In this document: positions 12,114 to 21,618 of the stretch, one piece after another
Layout: every line of letters starts with the position of its first letter
How positions within the stretch are numbered: position 1 is the stretch's first letter
NCBI GenBank assembly: GCA_002803225.1
Contig: NXFV01001829.1
Coordinates: forward strand, 1 to 31,860
Direction of reading: 5' to 3'
Length of the DNA: 31,860 bases
Origin: Gamarada debralockiae
Taxonomy: Eukaryota > Ascomycota > Leotiomycetes > Helotiales > Hyphodiscaceae
Notes under the pieces: model-generated
What the model was told of the DNA's origin: nothing
What the model saw: only the letters and a program-made list of their open reading frames with translations
The model's database searches: none
Made by a program: the position numbers and the translations under genes

Positions 12114-12253
12114 CACTTAAGCGAGGCGCGTCAACGCGTCGAATTTCAAGACCCCCTTTTCTCATTTACCTGCCAAATTAACTACAAACTCTTTTACCTT
12201 ACAATTGAAAATAGATAATACTATTATCTTCAGCTCCCCTCCACAGAAGAATC

Positions 12254-13311
12254 ATGGCGAATAGCCTACTCCTATACGGAAAGTTGTACGTAGTTTGTAG
12301 CGTGATGGAAATTCGTAACGAGAGATCGTATTAAAGACCTCCCTCCCTCGACAATTGATTCGACGTATACTACAACAAGAAACGAGTAAACGCGATCGTA
12401 AAAAGAAAGCCCCGAAGCTATATATAATGGCTGTCAAAGAGATTCGCCGTTATATTCGTTATATCTTAAAAGATTAGGCTACGCGTCGATTGTCCTTCGA
12501 GCAGGTTAGAGCGCAGCTAGGTATTTAAGCCTCTGCACGAACTATTCGTCGAGAATTGCGCCGCGCAGGCTACCGACGCTATATCGTATGCCCAAGACCC
12601 TTTATATTACGCAAACAAGCTAAGAAACGATTAGGGTTCGCGTTCGAATATAGGTAGTAGGGAACGTTGGACTAGGCAGCATACAGAACTAATAGCAGGC
12701 TTAGAGGTGATTAGAGAAGAGTTATATAGTTAAATGAGGCTACATTTGAGGTTAGGAAGTATAGAAGGATTTGGATTATACGATATACAGACGAAAAACG
12801 CTATACGAATTGTATTCGGTTAGTGTATCGGTCGGGGAGGTTTTCAGTCATGATTTAGGGGGCTATAGGCTAGGACTATAAGTCAGAATTAGTCTTCTTA
12901 GAGAAGCTCCCTAATCGTAAGGGAATTTGCTCTAAGGCCTACCTTGAGTAAGTCCTTGAACCTATTGTTTTCCCTTTGTTTAATTAGCTAGGGCCAGAGT
13001 ATATCTTTATAGAAGATAGGTCGAAGGTACATTATAGGAAGGCTCGATTGCCTAGGCTATAGCATAGTATTCATAGGTTTAACTGGCCTCCTTCTTCGCT
13101 AGATCTAAACCCAATAGAGAAGGTATAGCGCTAGATAAAGGAAGAGTTGAAGAAATTACCTTATGTGCCGAAAAATAGGGAGGACATGTGTAGGGAGTTA
13201 CAGAAGCTATAGGACCAGGTTGATCCACGTGACTTTCGGCACTATACGGAGCAATTGACTTGCAAAATTAAAGATGTAATTAATGTAGGAGGATTAGCTA
13301 CTATTAGCTAA
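12254..13311 (+). pseudogene. Tc1-type DDE transposase pseudogene
   Basis: One frame can be followed for most of the length: a helix-turn-helix part (RRLSFEQVRAQLG, then ARTIRRELRRAGYRR), LRKQAKKRLGFAFEY, the first DDE block (NEATFEVRKYRRIWI, where the family has SDEATF), EYIFIEDRSKVHY (second Asp block), and FNWPPSSLDLNPIEKV, the well-known last block DLNPIE with the Glu/Asp, then IKEELKKLPYVP. Many stops are TAG, and most sit where Trp is conserved: two before and two after the first DDE block, two directly after PIEKV, and one in QKL-DQVDP. The first catalytic Asp reads as Asn. Known: TGG-to-TAG is what CpA-to-TpA on the opposite strand (RIP) produces. Inference: inactivated by RIP, with few or no indels. 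The start at 12254 is uncertain. Confidence 0.85.
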
Positions 13312-13405
13312 TATATATCTTCGATTTGGGGTCAAAATAATTAAAATTGGAATTATAGTGAATTATAGAAATTAGAGGGTCAATTTCATGCTTTTCGCTT
13401 AGGTA

Positions 13406-13430
13406 GGCCGTGTGTGGTGGCCCCGACTCT
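13406..13430. repeat. Right terminal inverted repeat of the Tc1 element
   Basis: 25 bp, an exact reverse complement of the left end, followed by TA at 13431-13432. Confidence 0.95.
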
Positions 13431-13491
13431 TACAATATTTCACCAAATTACATTACAAATCGAGGCACCTATGTGAATTTTTCTTTCTACG

Positions 13492-14143
13492 TTAGGTCAA
13501 GATAACGCCGCGGCGTATCAAACCTCCATATCTCTCATCACAAATCCCACAATGTCTGAACCACCTAGCTCACACATTAGCTGAGCCCTCCCAAGCAAAT
13601 ACTTCATAATAAAGGAGCTTACGCAGGATTCTCCAACACCTTCCTAGCCCAAGGCGTAATCTTCCCATCCCCATCCTTTATAACCATAAACCTCGCGCAA
13701 TCAGCACACAAGACAACGCCCCCGACACATCCCAGTTTCTTTTCCGCCCACGAACTCATGATGCTCTCAACAAGCGCATCTTCTATCCCCTCAGCAGAAG
13801 TTTCATACGTCTCCTCGGCAACATCCTGTTCTTCTAACTCCCAACTAGGCTTGGCCTCCTCCTCAGCCTGCTGATTATTCTCGTCTTCTATGACCGGATC
13901 GTCAATATCATCATGTCCCGGAACACACAAAAACCTTAGAATAGGACCTTGTGCTGCTGAATCATTCCATGATATTTCTGGTGGCAGACCTATCTTTTCT
14001 CGATATCGATCGAGGTCGTAGTATTGCGCTAAGAGGTGGAGAAAGAATGGGCCAGACAGGGCGAGAGATAGCTTTGAGGGTCGGTCGAGGCGTTTAAAGA
14101 TGGAGTAGAGGATCTCGGCGCTAAGGGCTGACAGGGTTGGCAT
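13492..14143 (-). CDS. F-box-like protein with C-terminal CxxC pairs, two exons
   Basis: Exon 1 is 14143-13623. I propose a second exon at 13564-13492, because the apparent stop GCG-TAA is also a good donor (GC|GTAAGC), and the 58-nt intron 13565-13622 has a GCTAAT branch site and a CTAG acceptor. The spliced product is 197 residues instead of 174. Residues 3-40 (LSALSAEILYSIFKRLDRPSKLSLALS) look like an F-box, the Skp1-binding motif of SCF ubiquitin ligases. The middle is acidic. Near the end LCADCARF (CxxC) is followed, only after splicing, by WFRHCGICDERYGG, a second CxxC, which would make a plausible zinc site. No substrate-binding repeats are visible. The ATG at 14143 follows no in-frame alternative. 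F-box assignment is moderate; the second exon is likely but unproven. Confidence 0.75.
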
Positions 14144-14716
14144 TTTGATATGGGTTATGCCGTGTTAATTGCTTTATAAGAGCTCTATAAGAGCCCTTAT
14201 CGGATCAGACTATAAATTGAGGTAAAATCATGAATATATTGATAGCTAAAGAGGTCAGATTCTTAAGGCTGCAAGAGCTGGCAAATGAAGCTAAACCTAA
14301 AAGAGAATGCTGACACACACTACAGCGGGGTTTTCATCTGATGGCCTTTGTAACCTTGGCAATGATTCAAAATCCATAAAATGCAACATTCCTGCGTATA
14401 AGCGGCCGGTACATACAAAAACCGGTGCACCATATAAGCAATGGTCTAATTCTCTCAAAAGCACGAGTTACACTTATAAGCACAGCTTTTATAAGTCAAT
14501 TAATATGGCATTTTACAGAGTTAGCAGGGAATTCACAGAAACCCCTGAGTGCGCCCCTTCTAGAATGAGGCTTAGCGGGCGCACGGGCCCAAGCTGAGCA
14601 CGATCCGTCAAGTCTACAAGTCGATGCGAAGCTTCGAATTTCGGGCGTTTGTTTACCACTCGAAGCTGTGAGATCGCCTAGTGACATTTATCCGTTCCGG
14701 ATTGCCATCCAGCAGG
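14144..14716. other. Divergent promoter region
   Basis: Lies between the starts of the F-box-like gene (-) and the PPPDE-like gene (+). The minus-strand open frame at 14496-14687 is on the antisense side and shows no domain. No repeat or RNA gene was recognised. Confidence 0.5.
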
Positions 14717-15611
14717 ATGTCTGAGCGTGGGTCAGAGCATCAAAGTAGGCATCACAAGTTGGGGCATATGCTGTGAGTACCTTCCACTTTCCTCCGCTTA
14801 TCGGAAGGAAGCAAAATCCTAATTCTCTCAAGGCACGACGGATGGGAAAAGGGCAAGGAAAGGGGCATAGAAGGTCTGGTCAAAGGCAAACTCGCATTCG
14901 AACACACCCTCGGACTCGGCAAGAAACCAAACGTAATACCCTGGTGCGAACCCCGTATCGACGCAGAGCTACGCATAGTCGAGATTGGATGGCATCCGGT
15001 CGCAGGCATGGGCGGGAAATGGCTTGCTGAGAAATCTGGTCTGGGAAAGATGATCACCAGTCATGTTGGCAAATATCCGGATCCGACACAACATTGGGCT
15101 GTTCTTGTTGGGGAGTACGTTCATGAGCTTTGGATGGATGAGGAGCTTGATGTTATTTATATCAATGAGCATCTTGATCGGGCGGAGTGGCATACGTTTG
15201 AGGTTGGGAAGACTAGGTTTACGGATGAGGCGCTCAGACAGGCCGGTCAGTGTGTCGAGTTTATTCTGACGTACAAGACTGACGCTGCCAGGCGAAATGG
15301 TGATCCACAATATGAGGGAGAAACGACCGGCATACAACGTGATCAGCAACAACTGTCAGAATTTTGCAGTGGATTTACTTGATACTATCCAAGTCGGAGA
15401 GCATCAGAAATTTGCCACCAGTTTTGCTGTGTATCAAGCAGCTACAGGGGCCGGGACGATCAAAGACCTCTTTGTTGATAAATACCCTGAGGAGCAGAAG
15501 ATTTCGGAACGACCGGAACTCAATCGAGTAGATACTGTGCAGAATGCTCAGCAGGTCATGGAAGAAAATACCACGAAATTGGACAACCATCGCTCTTTTT
15601 TTGGCCAATGA
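14717..15611 (+). CDS. PPPDE/LRAT-like cysteine hydrolase-type protein, three exons
   Basis: Exons are 14717-14772, 14833-15245 and 15292-15611. Intron 1 (60 nt) has a GTGAGT donor, a CCTAAT branch and a TCTCAAG acceptor. Intron 2 (46 nt) has GTCAGT, CTGAC and CCAG. Splicing gives one continuous 262-residue protein, with LRQAGEMVIHNMREK across the second junction. Two conserved-looking sites stand out: His106 in TQHWAVLVGEYVHELW and Cys178 in YNVISNNCQNFAVDLLD. A His in a beta strand followed later by NNCxxFxxxL is the circularly permuted arrangement of the PPPDE/LRAT branch of the NlpC/P60 superfamily, known for deubiquitinating or acyl-transfer activity. No signal peptide or membrane segment is visible. 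The family assignment is by motif only and the substrate is unknown. Without intron 2 the gene would look frameshifted. Confidence 0.75.
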
Positions 15612-16607
15612 TCCACGAGTTCGGTCTTAGCCCATCCCGAGTAGTGGTGTCTGTTCAGAGTTTTTCGATACCGAAGCCCGCCGGGTGTGGAAGAAATCGT
15701 CACCTGAATCCTTGGTTTCACTGAAAAGAATCTAATCTCAATTGCCAGGCCTTCCTGACACTACAGACGAAACGATTCTCTTCCTCTGAGCAAACCCAGC
15801 GATATCGAAGACCCGCAATAGTGACTTTGCTATCTTTGATAGCTTTGGTATTGTATATGGAGAATTCCTGAAAAGAAACATTACCCGTCTTCTGAGCGTT
15901 GCGTTGAACTTCGGCACGAGGAACTTATTGTCGTGCCGCTGGGGGCCTAGGAGGTGATGGAGTGGTGGACGGCATTGCGTACAGAATGAGAATCAGTAGA
16001 GGAGAGGTTCATAATGCAGATTGATTGAAGACGGAGAAAATGGAAGTTGATGTCATGGCGCTAAAACTAGGTCGAATTGCTTGTTCGATCTGAATACGGC
16101 TCCATATATCCTTGGACCGACTTCACCCTCGCCCTTTAATTTCTGTGCAAAGAGTTCTGCCACCGGAACCTTGAATATTGGATAGCAAAACACGAACCGG
16201 CACTACCATAGCTTTTATCTCAGCCTCGCCGTCACCAATCCCCGCTGTCCACCTTCGACCGAGTGCCTGCCCTTGACTTCCAGAGTGGCTCTCTAATATC
16301 CAGGACCTAATATCATGCTCGCACACTGTTGAGCGGCTAGTCAAGGACTAAAGGGCTACAATCCAGCGCTTGAGCAGCTAATCTTTCAGAATCGTCAAGA
16401 AGCAAAATAAGCCCAACTCTCATCGTGCGCCTCCCCAATGTGGCTGGCACGTGACAACTGACGCCTCGGAGTCTGGCTACTCAGCCCTCATTGTCCAGCT
16501 CAACTGACAAATTTTCAATGTGGATTCACAATCAAGAATCGCTTCTAAACCTCCATACCCGCCCCTCGCCCTCTCATTAGAGAGCGTAAGGAGTCGCGAA
16601 CTTCACC
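15612..16607. other. Intergenic region, no gene seen
   Basis: About 1 kb with only short frames lacking domain content on both strands. The last few hundred bases are the former promoter of the NACHT-ankyrin gene. No repeat was recognised. Confidence 0.5.
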
Positions 16608-19600
16608 ATGGCTGATCCTCTCAGCGCGATTTCAGGGATTCTTGGAGCCTGCGATGTTATCCTTCGAGCGTTTAAGTCGACCGCAGAGTACGTGTCAGAT
16701 GTGAAAGGGGCCCCAAAATATTTCAAATGTATACAATTTGAGATCCAGAATCTGAAATCTATCACAGCTGCTCTCGGAGAGTTTATGAAGTCGAGAAAAT
16801 CAAAGCGCATGGGTTTCATGACTCCGCACCGATTGCAAAAGCTATCGAGAAATGCAGAGTTTGCATATCTGCCTTCGAGAAAGACTTCACGGCGAAGAAC
16901 AAGAAGTCACGTCTCTTATGGGCCATTGGCCGGAAAGATGGAGGTCCAGAAAACCCTTCAAGACCTGGATCGGTTGACGAACTTGTTCCATTGGGCGCTC
17001 AGTATAAATGGCTCATTCTTCTGCGAATCTATGGAGAAAACGACGAAATCACTTGAAGATAACTTAGCAAGCTACGAAGCGATGGCCAAATTATTGGAGC
17101 CGTTTCCTGAAATGTGTGCAGATGTGAAGGATATCGAAGATCACTGCGAAGTCATCCGATCAATATTACACGTCTTCACAAATATGACTGTTCCGAAAGT
17201 CTCCTCCCATATATCTCAGATCCTCGTAAAGGTGGAAGATATCAAACTCGGCATGCAATATGAGGCTGACGAGGCGGAACGAAAGGAGCTTCTGGACTGG
17301 ATGTCGATGGAGAATTTCCTTCAGAAGCACAGAGATGTCTCAAGTGTTCGTCAGTAAGGTACAACTACCTGGATATTTGAGGATGCTGGATTTGCTAAAT
17401 GGACAACGTCCATGGATTCTCCAACACTCTCGTGTCATGGCATACCTGGATCAGGGAAGACCGTCGTTCTCGGGGCTATTGTTGATTGGCTTCTCGATCG
17501 ACGGAGCCAAATGAATACAGTTGGGGTTGTCTACTCTGATTACAAAGATCACTTTCTCCATAACAACGACGTGGTCTTCTTGGGCATCCTGAAGCAATTT
17601 TGCCATCAAAGCTATAACTTTCCACAGGTTAAGAAAGCGCTGAAGGATCTTCGGGCACGCTGTCTAAATGAGAGAGATAGGAGACCTAAATTGGAGGATT
17701 GTGGTGAGATACTGAAAAGCATATTTATGGTTTACGAAACGGTTTATATATGCTGCGATGGTCTTGACGAACTTTCTGATGCCTGCCGTCTTGGTGTCAT
17801 AAAGTCTTTGGCAGATTTACGCCAACGATACAAAGCTAAGGTCTTATTGACCTCGAGAGACCATGTGGAGCTGATGCCTTATCCGCATGATCTAATCGAA
17901 CTCCGCATTTCCGCGACTCTTCCCGATTTACGAACATACCTGGAAGCCAAAATTGTTGCCGCCGAGTCTTCTTGTCTGGGTATGAAGGTGTACAAATTGA
18001 GCGCTCTTAGGGAAGATATCATTGCTACTATATCAGCCAAAGCGGAAAGGATGTTTCTGCTTGCGGAGCTACACATCGAGCAACTTGAAGGAGCCATCAC
18101 AGAGCGCGAAATCAAAGATTTGCTCCGGATACTGCCAGGGGAGCTGGATAATCACTATAAATCATATCAAGAGGATTGAGGCCCAGAGACAGGGTGCTCG
18201 AGCTTTGGAAGCAATATTTTGAGTCTACAGTTGCTATCGACCATTATCTCCGGAAGAACTACTAGAGGCTCTCTCAGTTCACGACGGAGATATCGACCTG
18301 GATCCCTCTAGACTCATGACAGTCGAAACTGTCTTGAATATTACTGGTGGCTTGTTAGCCTTCGAAAAGGAGAATAGTACTTTCCGCCTGGTCCATACCC
18401 TCCAAGAATTTTTGAATCATTTGCACGCATGCATCTTTCCCTATGGCCATCTGAATATATCAACGACACTTTCGACCTATTTTCATTTCAGATCATTCGA
18501 TACACCGCCGGACACCTTATCGTCCCATTGGATCAACCGTAGCGCACTCCAGAGATCCCACAATCTCTTGAGATATGCCTTTCTTTACTGGGAACATCAT
18601 GTTCGATCTGCTGGTCCATCAGGTTCTGCAATTGGCTTATACACTGCAGTAAGGATAGCCTCTAGTTCGCTCTTATTAAGTTTCATTTCTCAGTTTGGAC
18701 TCTCCCCCGTGCCGCTGCTGAATTTGGAAGGATTTCGTCCTCTACACGTCGCTGTTTTGTGGAAGTCCGAAGTCGTTGTTAGAGAACATTTGGCTCCCCT
18801 TTCGGATCATGATCGTAACTTGTCCATCAGCTGTGGCTCTAAGTCAGGTCTTACCGCATTCCACCTGGCTGCAATGAATAATAGCGTTGAGATTCTGAAG
18901 ATTCTTTGTGAATTCGGAGCCAAAGTTCAACTCGTAGAGTTGACTGGAAGGACTGCACTGTATTATGCCGCGGCCTGCTCAAGTAAAGATGTCCTCCGGT
19001 ATCTTCTGACCTACGATTTAAGCCAGCTTCAATTGGCTAAGTCTGCAGATATAAATCTGGTTACACCGTTGCACGCAGCTCTGCAAAATGATGATGAGAG
19101 TTGTGCCAGCGAGCTTCTTTCAGCAGGTGCGAACGTGGAGGCAGCGACGACAACAGGTCAATCACCCTTGCACTACGCTATTAGACACGCTCCCTAAGCA
19201 ACAGAGCTTCTCCTCAAATACGGTGCTTCTATACAAGGGCGGTCCGAAAATGGCCAGGACGCGCTTCACTGGGCCTGCGGTGCAGGAAACAAGCATTCCA
19301 TTTCCGTGTTGTTAAAACATGGGAGCAACCCGAAGTTGAAAGACGCCTCTGGGGAATCGCCGCTGTATCTTCTGGCACAAGCAAACATTGAGCAAGTTCA
19401 AGATGTCAAGGTTCTGGTAGAAAATGCTGCTTATCTTGATGATACAGATAATAAAGGATGGACACCACTTCATCATGCCATCAAGAACAAGCATTACCAG
19501 ATTGCCAAAGTCTTAATTCGCCTAGGCGCCAGTGTTCAAATTAGGTCGAAGAATAGGAAGATACACTTGCAGCTAGCTGCGGCCCATGGAGATTGCCCAA

Positions 19601-20369
19601 TCGAACTTTGGGGTCTGCTTGGTGACATCAATGCGAGAGACGAAGCTGGAGAAACCGTACTGCATGTTGCGGCAAGAGCACAAAGTGCCACAGAAGTGGA
19701 GGATCTTATAAAATTCCATGCCGACGTCAACCTCCAAAACGATAATGGAGAGAATCCCTTGCATATTGCTGTTCAGAAATACGATGCCAGCGACGGTCAA
19801 GCCATCTCCACTCCAGGTCTGATTCCGTGAGTTTGTTGCTAGACAATGGGGCTGCTGTCAAAATACAGTCCAAAGCCGGAGCCACCGCTATTCATCTAGC
19901 GATGAGGATGGAGTCAGTGGCTCTTCTGAAGATGTTCCGTCACCATGGTGCAAGATACAATTCAAAATTTCCCGATGGCACATCCTTCATCGAGTTTGCT
20001 ATCTTGAACGCTGATCTTCCTCTAATCGACATTGTGCTGCACCATATCAAAGATAAGCCAGAGTCATGTTTAGATACTCGCTATCTACCTCATACCATTG
20101 GATCGCTGCTTGAACAATCTGGGCGTTTGTTCGAGCAAGGGAAGCTATCCTGCGTCTGCAAAGACAGTCCCCCGGATCTTGACACTTGTGAGCACGTACT
20201 TAACGTGTGTCAAAAAATATCTCTTCTCATTCCGCATGCAGTACCAAGCCCGTGGGACAAAAACTGGCTATCAGTTCTGGAGAAGTTTAACTCTTGGTGC
20301 AGGGAGATAGGAATTCCACTGACTCATCGAGACAGTATTCCAGAAAGCTGCAGAGAACACATAATCTAA
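16608..20369 (+). pseudogene. NACHT-ankyrin (NLR-like STAND) pseudogene
   Basis: Order of parts: N-terminal STAND region (ADPLSAISGILGACDVILRAF); NACHT with P-loop CHGIPGSGKT (about 17441-17470), Walker B VYICCDGLDEL (about 17745) and KVLLTSRDH (sensor 1); a winged-helix-like piece YRPLSPEELLEALSVHDG; then roughly ten ankyrin repeats from 18720 to 20000 (FRPLHVAV, LTAFHLAA, RTALYYAA, TPLHAAL, SPLHYAI, DALHWAC, TPLHHAI, TVLHVAA, NPLHIAV, TAIHLAM). Damage: an out-of-frame segment at about 16800-16925 that still reads AIEKCRVCISAFEKDF in another frame; TAA at 17355; a frameshift near 18165; TGA at 18220 where IFWVYS is expected; TAA at 19195 (Gln expected); and a frameshift near 19790. Known: fungal NACHT-ankyrin proteins act in allorecognition and possibly immunity. 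The effector domain upstream of NACHT is not one I can name. Clearly non-functional as a single protein. Confidence 0.9.
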
Positions 20370-21340
20370 CATGGGAATGTTTTCATGGCATTTTCCATTT
20401 CTCTCTTTGGACCTGAGCAGTCGCTGCTCTAGCCTGAGCTGTATCCTGAGCCCCTGAGCGTGCAGCCGGAGCGTGCGCAGGGAACCTTTTTCCGATTCCC
20501 CTAAGAATCGGGTGTTGTTTCCACGTCCGTCAATAAATAAATTTTGTAAATGCCTGCTGTCCTAAACACAGCCACCTCTTTGAACATATCAAGATTTCGT
20601 GACGGTGTCTGTTCATCACTCCCATGTCACACTTATCAGGGGACCCTACCGAGCCGATTTGGATCCCCTCTAGTACAGTCTCACGAGTGATTGGTAAAGC
20701 CGGTGCCGGAGAAACTAATGAGCGGAGCCCTGACAGTAGCTCTCACTAACACGCGAGCGAGGCAGACGCATGTGACTCAAGCGTAGATAGGGTAGGCAGG
20801 CGCATGTGACTCAAGCGGTACACGTGACTAAGAGCGGTAGGTCTGTCACATCCTCTTCTTTATAGACTTTATAATCGACATGCGGCAGGAAGCACAGGTT
20901 TTTAGCTCCTTACTCGCTAGATTAGATAGATCCTTAAGAAAGCAAGAGTGTAAGCGGTTTTTACGTATAATAGGAGCAGTACTTAGAAGATATTGTCAGG
21001 GTTCCGATACAGAATACCACTAACTAACATGAATCACGTAACTAGTCACGTGCGGGTAGGATTTCCTAACGACACGTGACCTGCGACTTTGTATATAAGG
21101 GGTCTTCACACCTCTCTCTCTTCTGTCCTTAGCTTTAGATCTTTGTACAATAGGTATTCAATCGATCGAGTTCTTACTTGACCGCCTGTGCCTTCGCAGA
21201 TATGACGGATAGGAAGAGAGGCTTTAAGATATAGAAGGGGCTGAAAAGGATAGAAAACGCGAAGAATACGACGGTGCAGGACTTGAAGCGTCTATAAATA
21301 GATCTAGCAACGTGGTACATCATGTGACATTAGTTTTTAT
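20370..21340. other. Repeat-derived region with LTR-like sequence
   Basis: No gene is supported. From about 20990 the sequence begins TGTCAGGGTTCC, carries several CACGTGAC strings, a TATA-like GTATATAAGG at about 21092, a CT-rich stretch, and then an ATG-started short frame (MTDRKRGFKI) broken by stops. This looks like an LTR leading into a gag-like start, but I could not find a second LTR copy or a polyprotein, so it stays a suggestion. A short inverted repeat CCGATTC...GAATCGG lies at 20492-20511. The 6.7-kb transposon interrupts this region at 21349. Confidence 0.35.
20761..20817. repeat. Two direct copies of a 23-bp sequence
   Basis: 20761-20783 and 20795-20817 share 22 of 23 bases (core GCATGTGACTCAAGCG) with 11 bp between them. 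A related CACGTGAC follows directly. Probably internal repeats of a retroelement promoter or LTR. Confidence 0.75.
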
Positions 21341-21348
21341 ATCACATG
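21341..21348. repeat. Left 8-bp target site duplication
   Basis: ATCACATG, directly outside the left inverted repeat. The same eight bases, same orientation, lie directly outside the right end at 28064-28071. A third copy occurs inside the element at 21428-21435. Confidence 0.85.
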
Positions 21349-21370
21349 TTACCTCAGGCACTCAGGCCAT
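21349..21370. repeat. Left 22-bp terminal inverted repeat
   Basis: Exact reverse complement of 28042-28063. The pair defines the element's ends together with the adjacent 8-bp duplication. Confidence 0.92.
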
Positions 21371-21463
21371 TATGGTCGAGACTACTCCTAATACAGTTAA
21401 ACCAAATTTACTAAACCTAATCAGTAAATCACATGATGTTATCGACCAAATGGCCTGAGTGCC
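21357..21463. repeat. Left subterminal hairpin
   Basis: GGCACTCAGGCCAT (21357-21370) is the exact reverse complement of 21450-21463, and the next bases also pair (TGGTCGA at 21373-21379 with TCGACCA at 21442-21448). The loop is about 62 nt. The outer arm overlaps the terminal repeat, so the end of the element can fold back on itself. Confidence 0.85.
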
Positions 21464-21618
21464 GTGTCATGATTTTTGGGCCTGTGCGGAAATATTTTGA
21501 ACGAAATAGGAGAGCATCTTAAAACCCATTTTTATCTACAACTACACACTGTGCAGTTAATTAAATACAGCTATTCGATTCCTCTACTCTTGTTCTATAA
21601 TTGATTGAATTGTTAATA

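Larger units (their letters stand above)
12089..13430 (+). mobile_element. Tc1/mariner-type DNA transposon, complete ends, dead transposase
   Basis: Seen: perfect 25-bp terminal inverted repeats at 12089-12113 and 13406-13430 (they begin AGAGTCGGGG), with imperfect similarity continuing to about 37 bp. A TA dinucleotide flanks each end directly (12087-12088 and 13431-13432), the expected Tc1/mariner target duplication. The length is 1,342 bp and the single gene inside reads on +. Because the ends are intact, the copy could in principle still be moved by a transposase supplied from elsewhere. It lies about 60 bp beyond the 3' end of the F-box-like gene without disrupting it. Confidence 0.93.

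Noticed and set aside
15292..15305. Frameshift in the PPPDE-like gene
   Set aside because: A 46-nt intron with donor, branch site and acceptor restores the frame and the expected junction sequence.
17355..17357. Reading the TAA in the NACHT gene as part of an intron
   Set aside because: The bases just after it (TWIFEDAGFAKW in the same frame) match the conserved segment before the P-loop, so they are exonic and the stop is real.
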